A stretch of 6,739 bases of DNA from the NCBI GenBank assembly GCA_039180865.1, contig JBCDCZ010000249.1, positions 1 to 6,739 of the forward strand, in the 5' to 3' direction. Source of the DNA: JBCDCU01 sp039180865 (GTDB lineage Bacteria; Pseudomonadota; Alphaproteobacteria; Rhizobiales; JACESI01). Below the pieces are notes generated by a model. That model did not search any database. It was given only the letters and a program-made list of their open reading frames with translations, and was not told where the DNA came from. The stretch's first letter is position 1. Each line of letters begins with the position of its first letter. The position numbers and the translations under genes are program-made. Of the stretch, positions 1-6,135 are shown in pieces.

Positions 1-431
1 ATCAAAATCGTGAAATCATCTGCCGACACCTCACGAGGGATGTTTTCGTCCCAAATCCGGTCCGTCGCCGCGACAAAGAATTCGCGATCTTCTTCCGTAG
101 TAAGGCGTTGCAGAAAATTCTGAACCGGCCCTTTGGCAATATTGACGGCGGCCATGATATCGCTCGCCGTTTCATATTGTATCGTTGGATCGTCAAGCTT
201 TTGCTGGATCTGCGAAACAACGGGTGCGCTTACGTAAAATGTAAGAGAGAGGGCGATACCGTAAAGCGCAACGTTTGGCGGGGTCTGCTGAATGCCAAGC
301 GCGTTGCGAACCAGAAAAAGAACAACAGAGACTTTCACAAAGGCCGTGGTTGTAATGACAATAAACGTCACCAGACCGAGGCCCAATGTGACCGCAACGA
401 GCGGGATAATGGATGACTGAACTCCTTCCAT
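1..431 (-). CDS. rhcR: RhcR (SctR/FliP family) type III export-gate membrane protein, 3' end cut by window edge
   Basis: This is the N-terminal 143 residues of an inner-membrane export-gate protein of the SctR/YscR/FliP family, which assembles with SctS and SctT into the helical entrance of the secretion channel. The protein starts MEGVQSSIIPLVAVTLG. A first hydrophobic segment spans about residues 8-29. The family-typical block FVKVSVVLFLVRNALGIQQ follows at 31-49, then the PPN motif (51-53) and a second hydrophobic segment at about 54-73. After that comes a soluble, charged stretch (about 76-143), as expected for the loop of this family. SctR proteins are usually about 215-220 residues, so roughly two thirds is present. 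The ATG at 431 is preceded by GAGG five bases upstream and lies 11 nt after the rhcQ stop, so it is in the same operon. By analogy with related loci, rhcS, rhcT and rhcU are expected beyond the left edge (inference). Confidence 0.96.
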   Translation of the reverse strand, partial: MEGVQSSIIPLVAVTLGLGLVTFIVITTTAFVKVSVVLFLVRNALGIQQTPPNVALYGIALSLTFYVSAPVVSQIQQKLDDPTIQYETASDIMAAVNIAKGPVQNFLQRLTTEEDREFFVAATDRIWDENIPREVSADDFTIL

Positions 432-442
432 CGAAACCTCGA

Positions 443-709
443 TTATTCGTCGAATATCTTGACGGTCCGCACTCCAAGTGTGTTGCCGATTTCAACAAGT
501 TCGCCTTCTCCGATTTTCTTGCCACCGGCCAAGATTGCGACGTCATTGCCTGGTGCGTCATCCATCTCAAAGATGAAACCCGCGGCGAGTTGCTGAAGAT
601 TTCCAATGCTTAGCCGGTGCCTGCCGATCTCGAAGGAAAGGTCAATCAGGACGTCCTCGACACTTTCATCCGGTCCCTGCAAGACGTCAGTCTTCGTTGA
701 AATCGCCAT
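443..709 (-). CDS. Putative internally initiated C-terminal SctQ fragment (SctQ-C), 88 aa
   Basis: Within rhcQ and in the same frame, codon 266 is an ATG (MAISTKTDVL...) preceded by GAGGAG at the ideal distance: AGGAG, six bases, ATG. Translation from here would give 88 residues containing only the C-terminal SPOA domain. In Yersinia YscQ, Salmonella SpaO and SsaQ and Shigella Spa33, a comparable internal start makes a short C-terminal product that associates with full-length SctQ. The size and position here match that precedent closely. A second in-frame ATG two codons upstream (codon 264, 715-713) has AAGGTG eight bases before it and could also serve. Whether it is used is inference, because GAGGAG also simply encodes two glutamates. 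Confidence 0.5.
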   Translation of the reverse strand: MAISTKTDVLQGPDESVEDVLIDLSFEIGRHRLSIGNLQQLAAGFIFEMDDAPGNDVAILAGGKKIGEGELVEIGNTLGVRTVKIFDE

Positions 710-1504
710 CACCATCTCCTCGTCACCTTTGACACGCCTTTGTTGCAATCCACCTTCGGCCTTGATTCTGTGACCATCGCGAACGGCGTCGTAGAAATGA
801 CCGTCAACAAGGCAGCAATGCAGCTTGCGCAGTCCATCGGGGCTGTCGTGAAAAACAATTGCGTCACCCGTTTTCAGGGCCCGCAGTTCTCTAAGTTTCA
901 GGGGAAGCGGCCGGGTGGTGATTGAAATGGGCAAGAGCGCTTGCGAAACGACGCAAGGGGAGGTTTCAATCCCAGCGATCCTCTCCGTCATTCGGGCAAG
1001 AAACCTATCGGAGCATCCGAGTTGCACATCGAAGATGTCGTTATTGAGTTCCACCCCTGAGGTCAGCCGGACATCAGGCAGTGTTTCACTGGTTTCCACC
1101 GGCCAGATTTTGATTGGAACGCCAAAGACTGTTTCAAGGTCGATCAGGGCACGTTCAAGAATGAACTCGATGATTGGGCCGAGCGTTAGCTCTGCGGGGT
1201 CCTGCTCGATTTCGTGGAATTTTAACAGCGCCTTTAGAGTGGCCGCCGGTAGATGGACCGACACCTTTTCATCGCCGATCTCTACCGAGAAACCCGATAA
1301 GGACGTGTCTCCAGGTGCTGGTCCCGGTCCGGATTTGAATGTTGGTGTAAATGCAATGGCAAGTTCGGTGTCCTGATAGCAGATCGGTGTGCGACGGGCA
1401 CAAAGGATATTCAAGCATTTAAGTTGCGCTGGCGGTAGCTTGGTAAACCTGGCTCGCTTCAGGGCCTGCATGTTCGGATCGCAAGGGGTGTTCTGCAGGT
1501 TCAT
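443..1504 (-). CDS. rhcQ: RhcQ (SctQ family) cytoplasmic ring/sorting-platform protein, 353 aa
   Basis: SctQ proteins form the cytosolic pods or C-ring of the injectisome that receive and order substrates and link SctK to the ATPase-stator complex. The C-terminal 70 residues (about 283-353; DVLIDLSFEIGRHRLSIGNL ... VAILAGGKKIGEGELVEIGN) are a clear SPOA/FliN-type domain, with the hydrophobic pattern and the final G-E-L-V-x-I-x-x-x-L-G-V-R block. A weaker first SPOA-like segment lies at about 200-250 (LRELRALKTGDAIVFHDSPD). The N-terminal 200 residues are the poorly conserved SctQ part and include a short Gly/Pro-rich stretch (58-66). The ATG overlaps the upstream sctO stop as ATGA, and AAGGGG lies seven bases upstream, so the start is firm and translation is probably coupled. 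An internal start within the gene is listed separately. The gene is a single unit, unlike the split hrcQa/hrcQb of Pseudomonas syringae. Confidence 0.95.
   Translation of the reverse strand: MNLQNTPCDPNMQALKRARFTKLPPAQLKCLNILCARRTPICYQDTELAIAFTPTFKSGPGPAPGDTSLSGFSVEIGDEKVSVHLPAATLKALLKFHEIEQDPAELTLGPIIEFILERALIDLETVFGVPIKIWPVETSETLPDVRLTSGVELNNDIFDVQLGCSDRFLARMTERIAGIETSPCVVSQALLPISITTRPLPLKLRELRALKTGDAIVFHDSPDGLRKLHCCLVDGHFYDAVRDGHRIKAEGGLQQRRVKGDEEMVMAISTKTDVLQGPDESVEDVLIDLSFEIGRHRLSIGNLQQLAAGFIFEMDDAPGNDVAILAGGKKIGEGELVEIGNTLGVRTVKIFDE
716..721 (-). promoter_or_regulatory. Internal ribosome binding site inside rhcQ
   Basis: The minus strand reads GAGGAGATGGTGATGGCG. GAGGAG is a near-perfect Shine-Dalgarno, and the second ATG follows its AGGAG core by six bases. 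It decides the proposed start of the SctQ-C fragment at 709. Confidence 0.5.
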
Positions 1505-2025
1505 CGGAACGCCCCTTGCGTCGTTGCAAATACCTCTGAATTCCGTCGGTTGATTTCGTATCGCTCAATCGCGCTTTCTTCGGTCTCACGTTCCTGTTCG
1601 TTCGCTTGTTTCTTCAGGGCCAGACTGATCTGATCGTTTTCCAGTTTTAGCCATTTCTCCTTGGCGCGGGCGTGACCCACATGGTCTGCCTTCAATGTCT
1701 GGATTTCTTTGCCAAGATCGGTGATTGCCTCTTCCGCATCCCGCACTGCCTTTCGCGCCTGGACAACCGGAGCATCGAGATTGGCAATTCGTGCAATTCG
1801 CGCTTGGAAGGCATAACTCGTCAGTTCCCGGTTGCGGATGTCGCTGTAAAGCTGTGCTGCAACCCTCCGCCGATGCTCAACGGCACGACCGAGCTCCAGG
1901 AGGGCCGATGCGTGACGTTTTTTCGCCACCGCAAGGCGCGAGTTAGCCTCCGCCAAACGCCGGGCGGCCTTGTTCTCCCGCTCAACCCGCAACTTCAGAA
2001 GGTTTGTGACAGTGCGGGAATTCAT
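1501..2025 (-). CDS. SctO-like (YscO/FliJ/Y4yJ type) coiled-coil ATPase stalk protein, 174 aa
   Basis: This small, highly charged, almost entirely helical protein lies directly between the ATPase gene and sctQ, the position occupied by yscO, hrpO and fliJ in other systems and by y4yJ in NGR234-type rhizobia. Two long heptad-rich, Arg/Lys/Glu/Ala-rich stretches are visible, about 10-65 and 75-160, broken near 66-73. This is the two-stranded antiparallel coiled coil expected of FliJ/SctO, which inserts into the SctN hexamer and couples ATP hydrolysis to the export gate. There is no signal peptide or membrane segment. The ATG overlaps the rhcN stop as ATGA, and AGAGG lies nine bases upstream. 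Sequence identity in this family is low, so the call rests on context, length and coiled-coil character more than on motifs. It is related to the gene called y4yJ in NGR234. Confidence 0.85.
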   Translation of the reverse strand: MNSRTVTNLLKLRVERENKAARRLAEANSRLAVAKKRHASALLELGRAVEHRRRVAAQLYSDIRNRELTSYAFQARIARIANLDAPVVQARKAVRDAEEAITDLGKEIQTLKADHVGHARAKEKWLKLENDQISLALKKQANEQERETEESAIERYEINRRNSEVFATTQGAFR

Positions 2026-3374
2026 GAAACAAGACCTCTAAGGCGTTGATCTGTTTCACTAAGCGTGCTGTGCTCGTCGCGCCCCTGACGCAGAAAAGCC
2101 TCGATAGCGTTGTGGCTTTTGATTGCCCGATCAGATTTCTCATCAGTGCCACGTTGATACTCGCCCACCTGGATAAGAAACTCGAGATCTGCAAAGCGAG
2201 CCATACTCTCCCGCACCGCACTCGCCAATTCCTGCTTTTCGGTTGAGACGATCGAATCCATGACACGGCTTTTGCTATTCAGCACATCAATCGCCGGATA
2301 ATGCCCTTTCGACGCCAGATCACGGGACAGGATATAGTGGCCATCGAGAATCCCGCGTGTTTCTTCGGAAATCGGATCACCGGATCCATCTCCTTCAACA
2401 AGAACCGAGTAAAACGCGGTGATTGATCCCGTGTCGCTCGGTCCCGACCGCTCGAGCAACTTTGGTAAATCGGAGAATACCGAGGGCGGGAAGCCGCGTC
2501 GTGTTGGCGGTTCCCCCGCAGCAAGGCCAACTTCACGCTGGGCGCGGGCAAATCTCGTAATGCTGTCGACAATGAGCAGGACATCTTTACCAGAATCCCG
2601 AAATGCCTCGGCAATCGTGGTCGCCGTATATGCCGCTTTCACGCGCTCCATGGCCGGCCGATCCGATGTCGCAACGACAAGCGTCGTCCGCTCCATACCC
2701 TTATCGCCGAGATTGTATTCAACGAATTCACGCACTTCCCGGCCACGTTCACCAACGAGCCCGATGACACAGATATCCGCCTCGGTCCCTTTGACAATCT
2801 GCGCCAGCAAAGACGACTTGCCGTCGCCAGGCTCGCCGTAGATCCCGATGCGCTGCCCCTTACCGCAGGTCAAAAGGCCATCAAGCGCACGGACGCCAAG
2901 TTGCAAAGGCTCACAGATCAGGCTTCGCGTCATAGGATTGGGCGCATCCGCGTAAAGAGCGCGCTCAGCGAGGTTGTCCGGCAGATCCCCTTTTAAGTCG
3001 ATCGGATTTCCGAACGCATCAAGCGTGCGGCCGAGGACTTCGCCGCCGACCTTTACAGTAATCGTTTCGCCAGTTGGAATAATCTCCGCACCGCCCGCAA
3101 AGCCATGCATGTCACCAAGTGGGATCAGGATTGAACTTCCCTCCTGGATGCCAACGACCTCGGACCGCAGGAGTTGACCGGTGACGTTATCCCGAAGCAA
3201 GCAAAGTTCACCGATGCGGGGATTAGGCAATCTGGCCCTTATGATGTTGCCAATAACGCTGGTCAATTGACCGAGGACCGGCCGGGTCGTCAGGGTCGCC
3301 AGCATTTCCGGAAGCCGGGTTAAATCCGTTTGATCCTGCTGCTCCGGGCGAAGAAGTGTGTCGTCATTACCCAT
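2022..3374 (-). CDS. rhcN: RhcN (SctN) type III secretion ATPase, 450 aa
   Basis: This is the hexameric ATPase at the base of the injectisome, which strips chaperones from substrates and unfolds them. It belongs to the FliI/YscN branch of the F1-beta-like family. In 450-residue numbering the Walker A loop GEPGDGKS is at 180-187, the VGERGREV segment with the likely catalytic Glu follows at 207-214, and Walker B LLIVD is at 266-270. Next come the conserved SITRFARAQREVGLAAGEPP block, the GFPPSVFSDLPKLLER motif and the SRDLASKGHYPAIDVL motif. An N-terminal beta-barrel and a helical C-terminal domain complete a normal full-length family member. I chose the ATG at 3374 because GGTG sits five bases upstream and it gives the usual length of about 450. 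An in-frame GTG at 3389 would add five residues but lacks a Shine-Dalgarno. The start overlaps the nolV end by 8 nt, and the stop overlaps sctO as ATGA. Confidence 0.97.
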   Translation of the reverse strand: MGNDDTLLRPEQQDQTDLTRLPEMLATLTTRPVLGQLTSVIGNIIRARLPNPRIGELCLLRDNVTGQLLRSEVVGIQEGSSILIPLGDMHGFAGGAEIIPTGETITVKVGGEVLGRTLDAFGNPIDLKGDLPDNLAERALYADAPNPMTRSLICEPLQLGVRALDGLLTCGKGQRIGIYGEPGDGKSSLLAQIVKGTEADICVIGLVGERGREVREFVEYNLGDKGMERTTLVVATSDRPAMERVKAAYTATTIAEAFRDSGKDVLLIVDSITRFARAQREVGLAAGEPPTRRGFPPSVFSDLPKLLERSGPSDTGSITAFYSVLVEGDGSGDPISEETRGILDGHYILSRDLASKGHYPAIDVLNSKSRVMDSIVSTEKQELASAVRESMARFADLEFLIQVGEYQRGTDEKSDRAIKSHNAIEAFLRQGRDEHSTLSETDQRLRGLVS

Positions 3375-4011
3375 CGCTACACCGGTCACTATGCAGTTTG
3401 AGATGGGTTTTCACCGCAGCCAGTTGATCTTCGATGCCGAGGTTGACCAGTCCCAGCTCGCTTTCGAGCACACACCGGCCGTTATCGAGCGTCTGATCGA
3501 TTTCAAGCGATATCCCGGCGAGCGTTTCCTGCTCATCCGGTGTGCAGTCTTCGGCAAGATAGCGAACAAAATCTTCCGGCACGCGAACAGACAGCTTCAA
3601 TGATTTGCTTTGCTGGGAAATGGCCTGATGTATCGCCCTGTGCATCAAATCATGGCGTTCGAATTCACCAATAATCTTCTTCAGGATTCCGTCGACAATC
3701 TCGGGTAGTTCATTCTTCAGCATTTTCAAAAAGACATTAGCAGCGTGCTGGGTGTCAAAGTGGACCTGCGCAACGTCTCGCGCGCCCCTGTCAAAGCCTT
3801 CCCGATAACCTCGCTTGCATTCGGCTTCGCGATCCTTCTCTGCTAGTCGTTTGGTTTCCTCGCACAGGTCTTCGATACCTTTCACTGTTTCAGCTGCCGT
3901 CAGCCAAAGATTGAGGTCATCAGATGAGACAATGCCAAGGCGAGGCTTCACCGTAACGCTTGGTGGGGAAAAAGCGGCGACATCCCCGGATGCGTCTTCA
4001 TTCTGGGCCAT
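3367..4011 (-). CDS. nolV: NolV (SctL/YscL/FliH family) ATPase stator/regulator, 214 aa
   Basis: SctL is the peripheral stalk that binds the N terminus of the SctN ATPase, regulates it and tethers it to the SctQ pods. Visible features are an acidic, partly disordered N terminus (1-30) and a charged helical region (about 40-80). The helix ends in GYREGFDRGARD (68-79), which gives G68-x3-G72-x3-G76, the GxxxG repeat characteristic of FliH/YscL proteins. The C-terminal globular domain carries the conserved pattern DNGRCVLESELGLVNLGIEDQL (about 176-197). The start is the ATG at 4011, six bases after GGAGG. The open frame continues further upstream to 4215, but that part lies inside nolU and has no ribosome site. 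The gene overlaps nolU by 14 nt and rhcN by 8 nt, so translation is probably coupled and gives balanced amounts of stator and ATPase. Confidence 0.93.
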   Translation of the reverse strand: MAQNEDASGDVAAFSPPSVTVKPRLGIVSSDDLNLWLTAAETVKGIEDLCEETKRLAEKDREAECKRGYREGFDRGARDVAQVHFDTQHAANVFLKMLKNELPEIVDGILKKIIGEFERHDLMHRAIHQAISQQSKSLKLSVRVPEDFVRYLAEDCTPDEQETLAGISLEIDQTLDNGRCVLESELGLVNLGIEDQLAAVKTHLKLHSDRCSDG

Positions 4012-4633
4012 CGTTTTCCTCCATCGCCTGAAGGAAAGAGGCGATTTCGCACCATCCCTGCCTTTCAACGACTGAAAGGAGTTGCTCGCCTGAGACGAAG
4101 CCCGCACCGATTTCGTTTCGGGGAGTGAGAAGACGCAGGCCCATCTGCAAGGCCGGTTCCTGGCTTTCCATCCACGCATTAAGCGCTGCGGCCTTGGAAG
4201 CGGTGATTTCCGCAATCAGACAATCAATCTGGTCGAAGATGGTCTCGTGGAGCATCAGTGAACCGGGCGCACTCAACGCCATGCGATGAATTGGATCGCC
4301 AATCAGATCCTCCAAGAGGAGAACCGAGCGCTTATCGATAATCGTGCGCACAGAGTTTCGATGAAATATCGCAGCGCACGCAAAGCCGAATTCGTCACAG
4401 ATCTGGAAAGGTCCGAATGATGGGACGTGCGGTGCTGGCCCGCTGGCCACATCCGGATGCCCAGCTTTCAAAGAGGCCCACAGCCGTTCTTTAAGGCGAT
4501 CGGACTGTTGCATCCTTTCGACAATATCCGGCACTCCGCAAAGGCCGAGAGCAGCGGCAATATGGCTTGGATGAACATCACTCATGCTAAGCTGATTACC
4601 TTCTGTGATGTTTTCACTGCTTAGGTCTGCCAT
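3998..4633 (-). CDS. nolU: NolU, probable SctK-type sorting-platform protein, 211 aa
   Basis: This soluble protein without signal peptide or membrane segment lies between rhcJ (SctJ) and nolV (SctL). That is the place held by hrpD in Pseudomonas syringae and by yscK in Yersinia, whose products are SctK adaptors joining the cytoplasmic pods to the inner-membrane ring. Recognisable stretches are HPSHIAAALGLCGVPDIVER (21-40), a central helical part RSVLLLEDLIGDPIHRMALS (102-121), and a C-terminal SGEQLLSVVERQGWCEIASF (181-200). These resemble rhizobial NolU. The SctK family is very divergent, so the functional assignment is inference from synteny, while the NolU identity is more secure. The ATG at 4633 has AGGAGGT nine bases upstream; a second ATG at codon 17 has a poorer site. 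A gap of 30 nt separates it from rhcJ, and it overlaps nolV by 14 nt. Confidence 0.87.
   Translation of the reverse strand: MADLSSENITEGNQLSMSDVHPSHIAAALGLCGVPDIVERMQQSDRLKERLWASLKAGHPDVASGPAPHVPSFGPFQICDEFGFACAAIFHRNSVRTIIDKRSVLLLEDLIGDPIHRMALSAPGSLMLHETIFDQIDCLIAEITASKAAALNAWMESQEPALQMGLRLLTPRNEIGAGFVSGEQLLSVVERQGWCEIASFLQAMEENDGPE
4018..4022 (-). promoter_or_regulatory. Shine-Dalgarno that fixes the nolV start
   Basis: The minus strand reads GGAGGAAAACGATG. The GGAGG core lies within the 3' end of nolU, six bases before the nolV ATG. It argues strongly against the longer open frame that extends upstream to 4215. Confidence 0.8.
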
Positions 4634-4663
4634 GGCGAAACAACCTCCTAAATCTCACTAAGA

Positions 4664-5473
4664 TCAGGAAACCCGTCTCAGGCGCGGTTTACTCTCCATT
4701 GGTTCCGAAGGCTTTTCCACCACGGCGGGGGAGGGTCTGCGTATCCAAAAAATAATGAGGAGCCCGATGAGTGCCGCAAGGCCAAACAGGGCTTCTACGA
4801 GCGTTCGCAATGTCATGAAATCGAATGATGATTGTGCCCTGTCGATAGAGGTAACCGATAAATCTTCAAAGATCGGATCAGCGATCGTCATAACGACGGA
4901 AACCTTATCGTAGGTTAGACCTTCAATACTGCTCGCGACCAGCATTTTGATTTTTGGCAGCAACCCATCGAGATCCGCCTTTGAGGAATGGCGGATAAAA
5001 ACTGAAGCCGACGAGGGCGTGGTGTCTCTCTTCAGCGGGTTATTGCGGGGCAACACCACGTGGATACGCGCTGTCAAAACGCCATCGATATCAGAAATTG
5101 TGCGCGATAATTCCTCACTCATTGCGAAGATGAAACGCGCTCGCTCTTCCGTGGGAGACAGAATAAATCCATTACCCTGGAATACTTCGCCCATATTGGT
5201 GAATTGCTGTTTCGGATAACCTGCTTTGTTGAGAACGTCGACAGCTTTCGGTATCGCTGATTTTTCAACAAGGATCGTGTTGGTCTCGTCTTTCTCGACA
5301 GTGCGGCCCGCCTCAATTCCTTGGCTCATCAGGATTGCGAGCATTTCATTCGCCTCGCGCTCGCTGAGGCCTGTATAAAGGTTCTCCTTACAAGCACTTA
5401 CGGTCGTGACAATCAGGATAAAAAGGATAAACGCAGCGAAGCGACGGACATGAACGAGTTCCAGTAAAGTCAT
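4664..5473 (-). CDS. rhcJ: RhcJ (NolT; SctJ/YscJ family) inner-membrane ring lipoprotein, 269 aa
   Basis: SctJ forms the periplasmic face of the inner-membrane ring of the injectisome and is related to FliF. Residues 12-27 are a hydrophobic signal segment that ends in the lipobox VSAC, so C28 is the predicted lipidated first residue after signal peptidase II cleavage. The mature protein begins KENLYTGLSEREANEMLAIL (29-48), the hallmark YscJ start. It continues through GYPKQQFTNMGEVFQGNGFI (85-104), LSPTEERARFIFAMSEELSR and DIDGVLTARIHVVLP (128-142), all conserved in the family. A C-terminal transmembrane helix at about 225-244 is followed by a short basic tail. The ATG at 5473 has AAGGAA six bases upstream. 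It lies 41 nt after nolB in the same operon. The same gene is called nolT in Sinorhizobium fredii. Confidence 0.97.
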   Translation of the reverse strand: MTLLELVHVRRFAAFILFILIVTTVSACKENLYTGLSEREANEMLAILMSQGIEAGRTVEKDETNTILVEKSAIPKAVDVLNKAGYPKQQFTNMGEVFQGNGFILSPTEERARFIFAMSEELSRTISDIDGVLTARIHVVLPRNNPLKRDTTPSSASVFIRHSSKADLDGLLPKIKMLVASSIEGLTYDKVSVVMTIADPIFEDLSVTSIDRAQSSFDFMTLRTLVEALFGLAALIGLLIIFWIRRPSPAVVEKPSEPMESKPRLRRVS

Positions 5474-5514
5474 GATCGGTTCCTTGTAAATGCGTCAGAA
5501 GAATACGGATGGTT

Positions 5515-6045
5515 CTAATTGCGCGTCAGGAGACCCTGAACATTGCCGGACAGGTTTGAGGCGATCTTCGTCACCATCGAGATTTCGGTTGCGTAGACGA
5601 AACTACGTTCCAATTGGCCGAATTGCGTTTCAAACCACTCTGCTTTCATTGCACTACCGGGGGATGCAGGGGATCCCGGCATCGGGGCCGCAGCAGGACC
5701 TGGCATAACTGTGGTGACTTCAGTTGCACTGACACCGCTTTCCATATCCTGTTTCGATGTCGCAGCCCTGCGCTGTTTCTCTTCATTTGCAATGATGTCC
5801 AACCGGTGCATGATGCTATCGCCTATGCCATCCGATTTGACCGACATTTCAGGTTCAAACTGGAGCGATGCAACTTTTTGCTTCTCGGGCGCGTATTGCG
5901 CGCTTTGGGAAATCAGGTCGGGGTCAGTATTGGCATTGCTCAAACCGGTCGAATTGTCGGCAACCTGTTGAGTTGTAACGGGATTCGCCCCACTTTCGGC
6001 GATCGCCGCACTCACTGTCAAAACATCTGACACAGCATTGACCAT
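5515..6045 (-). CDS. nolB: NolB, probable inner-rod (SctI-like) component, 176 aa
   Basis: This is the first gene of the operon. It directly precedes rhcJ, as hrpB (SctI) precedes hrcJ in Pseudomonas syringae and as nolB precedes nolT in rhizobia. The protein has no signal peptide or long hydrophobic segment, as expected for an early T3SS substrate that is itself exported and polymerises. The C-terminal 40 residues (about 137-176; FETQFGQLERSFVYATEISM ... VQGLLTRN) form an amphipathic helix with the E-x-x-x-V-x-K-I-A-S pattern of inner-rod proteins. The N-terminal 60 residues are polar and probably disordered, and residues 114-132 are a Pro/Ala/Gly-rich linker. The start at 6045 is fixed by AGGGGAGG seven bases upstream; the open frame begins 15 codons earlier but has no ribosome site there. 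NolB identity is good; the SctI role is inference. Confidence 0.88.
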   Translation of the reverse strand: MVNAVSDVLTVSAAIAESGANPVTTQQVADNSTGLSNANTDPDLISQSAQYAPEKQKVASLQFEPEMSVKSDGIGDSIMHRLDIIANEEKQRRAATSKQDMESGVSATEVTTVMPGPAAAPMPGSPASPGSAMKAEWFETQFGQLERSFVYATEISMVTKIASNLSGNVQGLLTRN

Positions 6046-6052
6046 CCTGATA

Positions 6053-6060
6053 CCTCCCCT
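6053..6060 (-). promoter_or_regulatory. Shine-Dalgarno that fixes the nolB start
   Basis: AGGGGAGG on the minus strand, followed by seven bases and ATG at 6045. It is one of the strongest ribosome sites in the window, as suits the leading gene of the operon. It excludes the upstream in-frame ATG at 6090. Confidence 0.85.
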
Positions 6061-6102
6061 GATTTTGCGATCATTTATTCGAAATCGCACCTTTCGTGGC
6101 CA

Positions 6103-6108
6103 AGGATA
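6103..6108 (-). promoter_or_regulatory. Possible -10 element of the tts-box promoter for nolB
   Basis: The minus strand reads TATCCT nine bases downstream of the tts box. The base positions expected for a -35 hexamer fall inside the box and match the sigma70 consensus poorly, which fits a promoter that depends on an OmpR-type activator. Transcription would start near 6096, giving a leader of about 50 nt. The hexamer is only 4 of 6 matches, so this is tentative. Confidence 0.3.
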
Positions 6109-6117
6109 GGAACCCGC

Positions 6118-6135
6118 AGCTTACGACAAGCTTAC
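6118..6135 (-). promoter_or_regulatory. tts box (TtsI binding site) upstream of the nolB operon
   Basis: On the minus strand the site reads GTAAGCTTGTCGTAAGCT. From memory, the rhizobial tts-box core is GTCAGCTTNTCGNAAGCT, so this site differs at one position (A for C). Including base 6136, it is a perfect direct repeat, CGTAAGCT-TGT-CGTAAGCT, with an 11-bp period. That is the arrangement expected for tandem binding of an OmpR/PhoB-type response regulator such as TtsI, which flavonoids induce through NodD. It lies 72 nt upstream of the nolB ATG and points toward the operon. The orientation is clear because the plus-strand reading loses the central TCG. Confidence 0.85.

Noticed and set aside
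191..208. GTCAAGCTT-containing stretch in rhcR as a second tts box.
   Set aside because: Only the first part resembles the consensus; the central TCG and the second AAGCT half-site are missing, and it lies inside a coding region.
193..606. Minus-strand open frame of 137 aa spanning the rhcQ-rhcR junction.
   Set aside because: It runs out of frame with both real genes, which explain this stretch fully.
915..1376. Plus-strand open frame of 153 aa opposite rhcQ.
   Set aside because: It is fully antisense to a well-supported gene, has Ser/Arg/Pro-rich shadow composition and shows no recognisable domain.
4012..4215. Open frame extending nolV upstream to an ATG at 4215 (282 aa in all).
   Set aside because: It lies in another frame inside nolU, its residues do not resemble SctL, and a strong Shine-Dalgarno sits just before the ATG at 4011.
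5614..6030. Plus-strand open frame of 138 aa opposite nolB.
   Set aside because: It is antisense to nolB, rich in Cys/Arg/His as expected for a shadow frame, and has no convincing ribosome site.
6046..6090. Longer nolB beginning at 6090 (191 aa).
   Set aside because: No ribosome site precedes that ATG, whereas AGGGGAGG precedes the ATG at 6045. The extra residues (RFRINDRKIRGG) look like translated leader.
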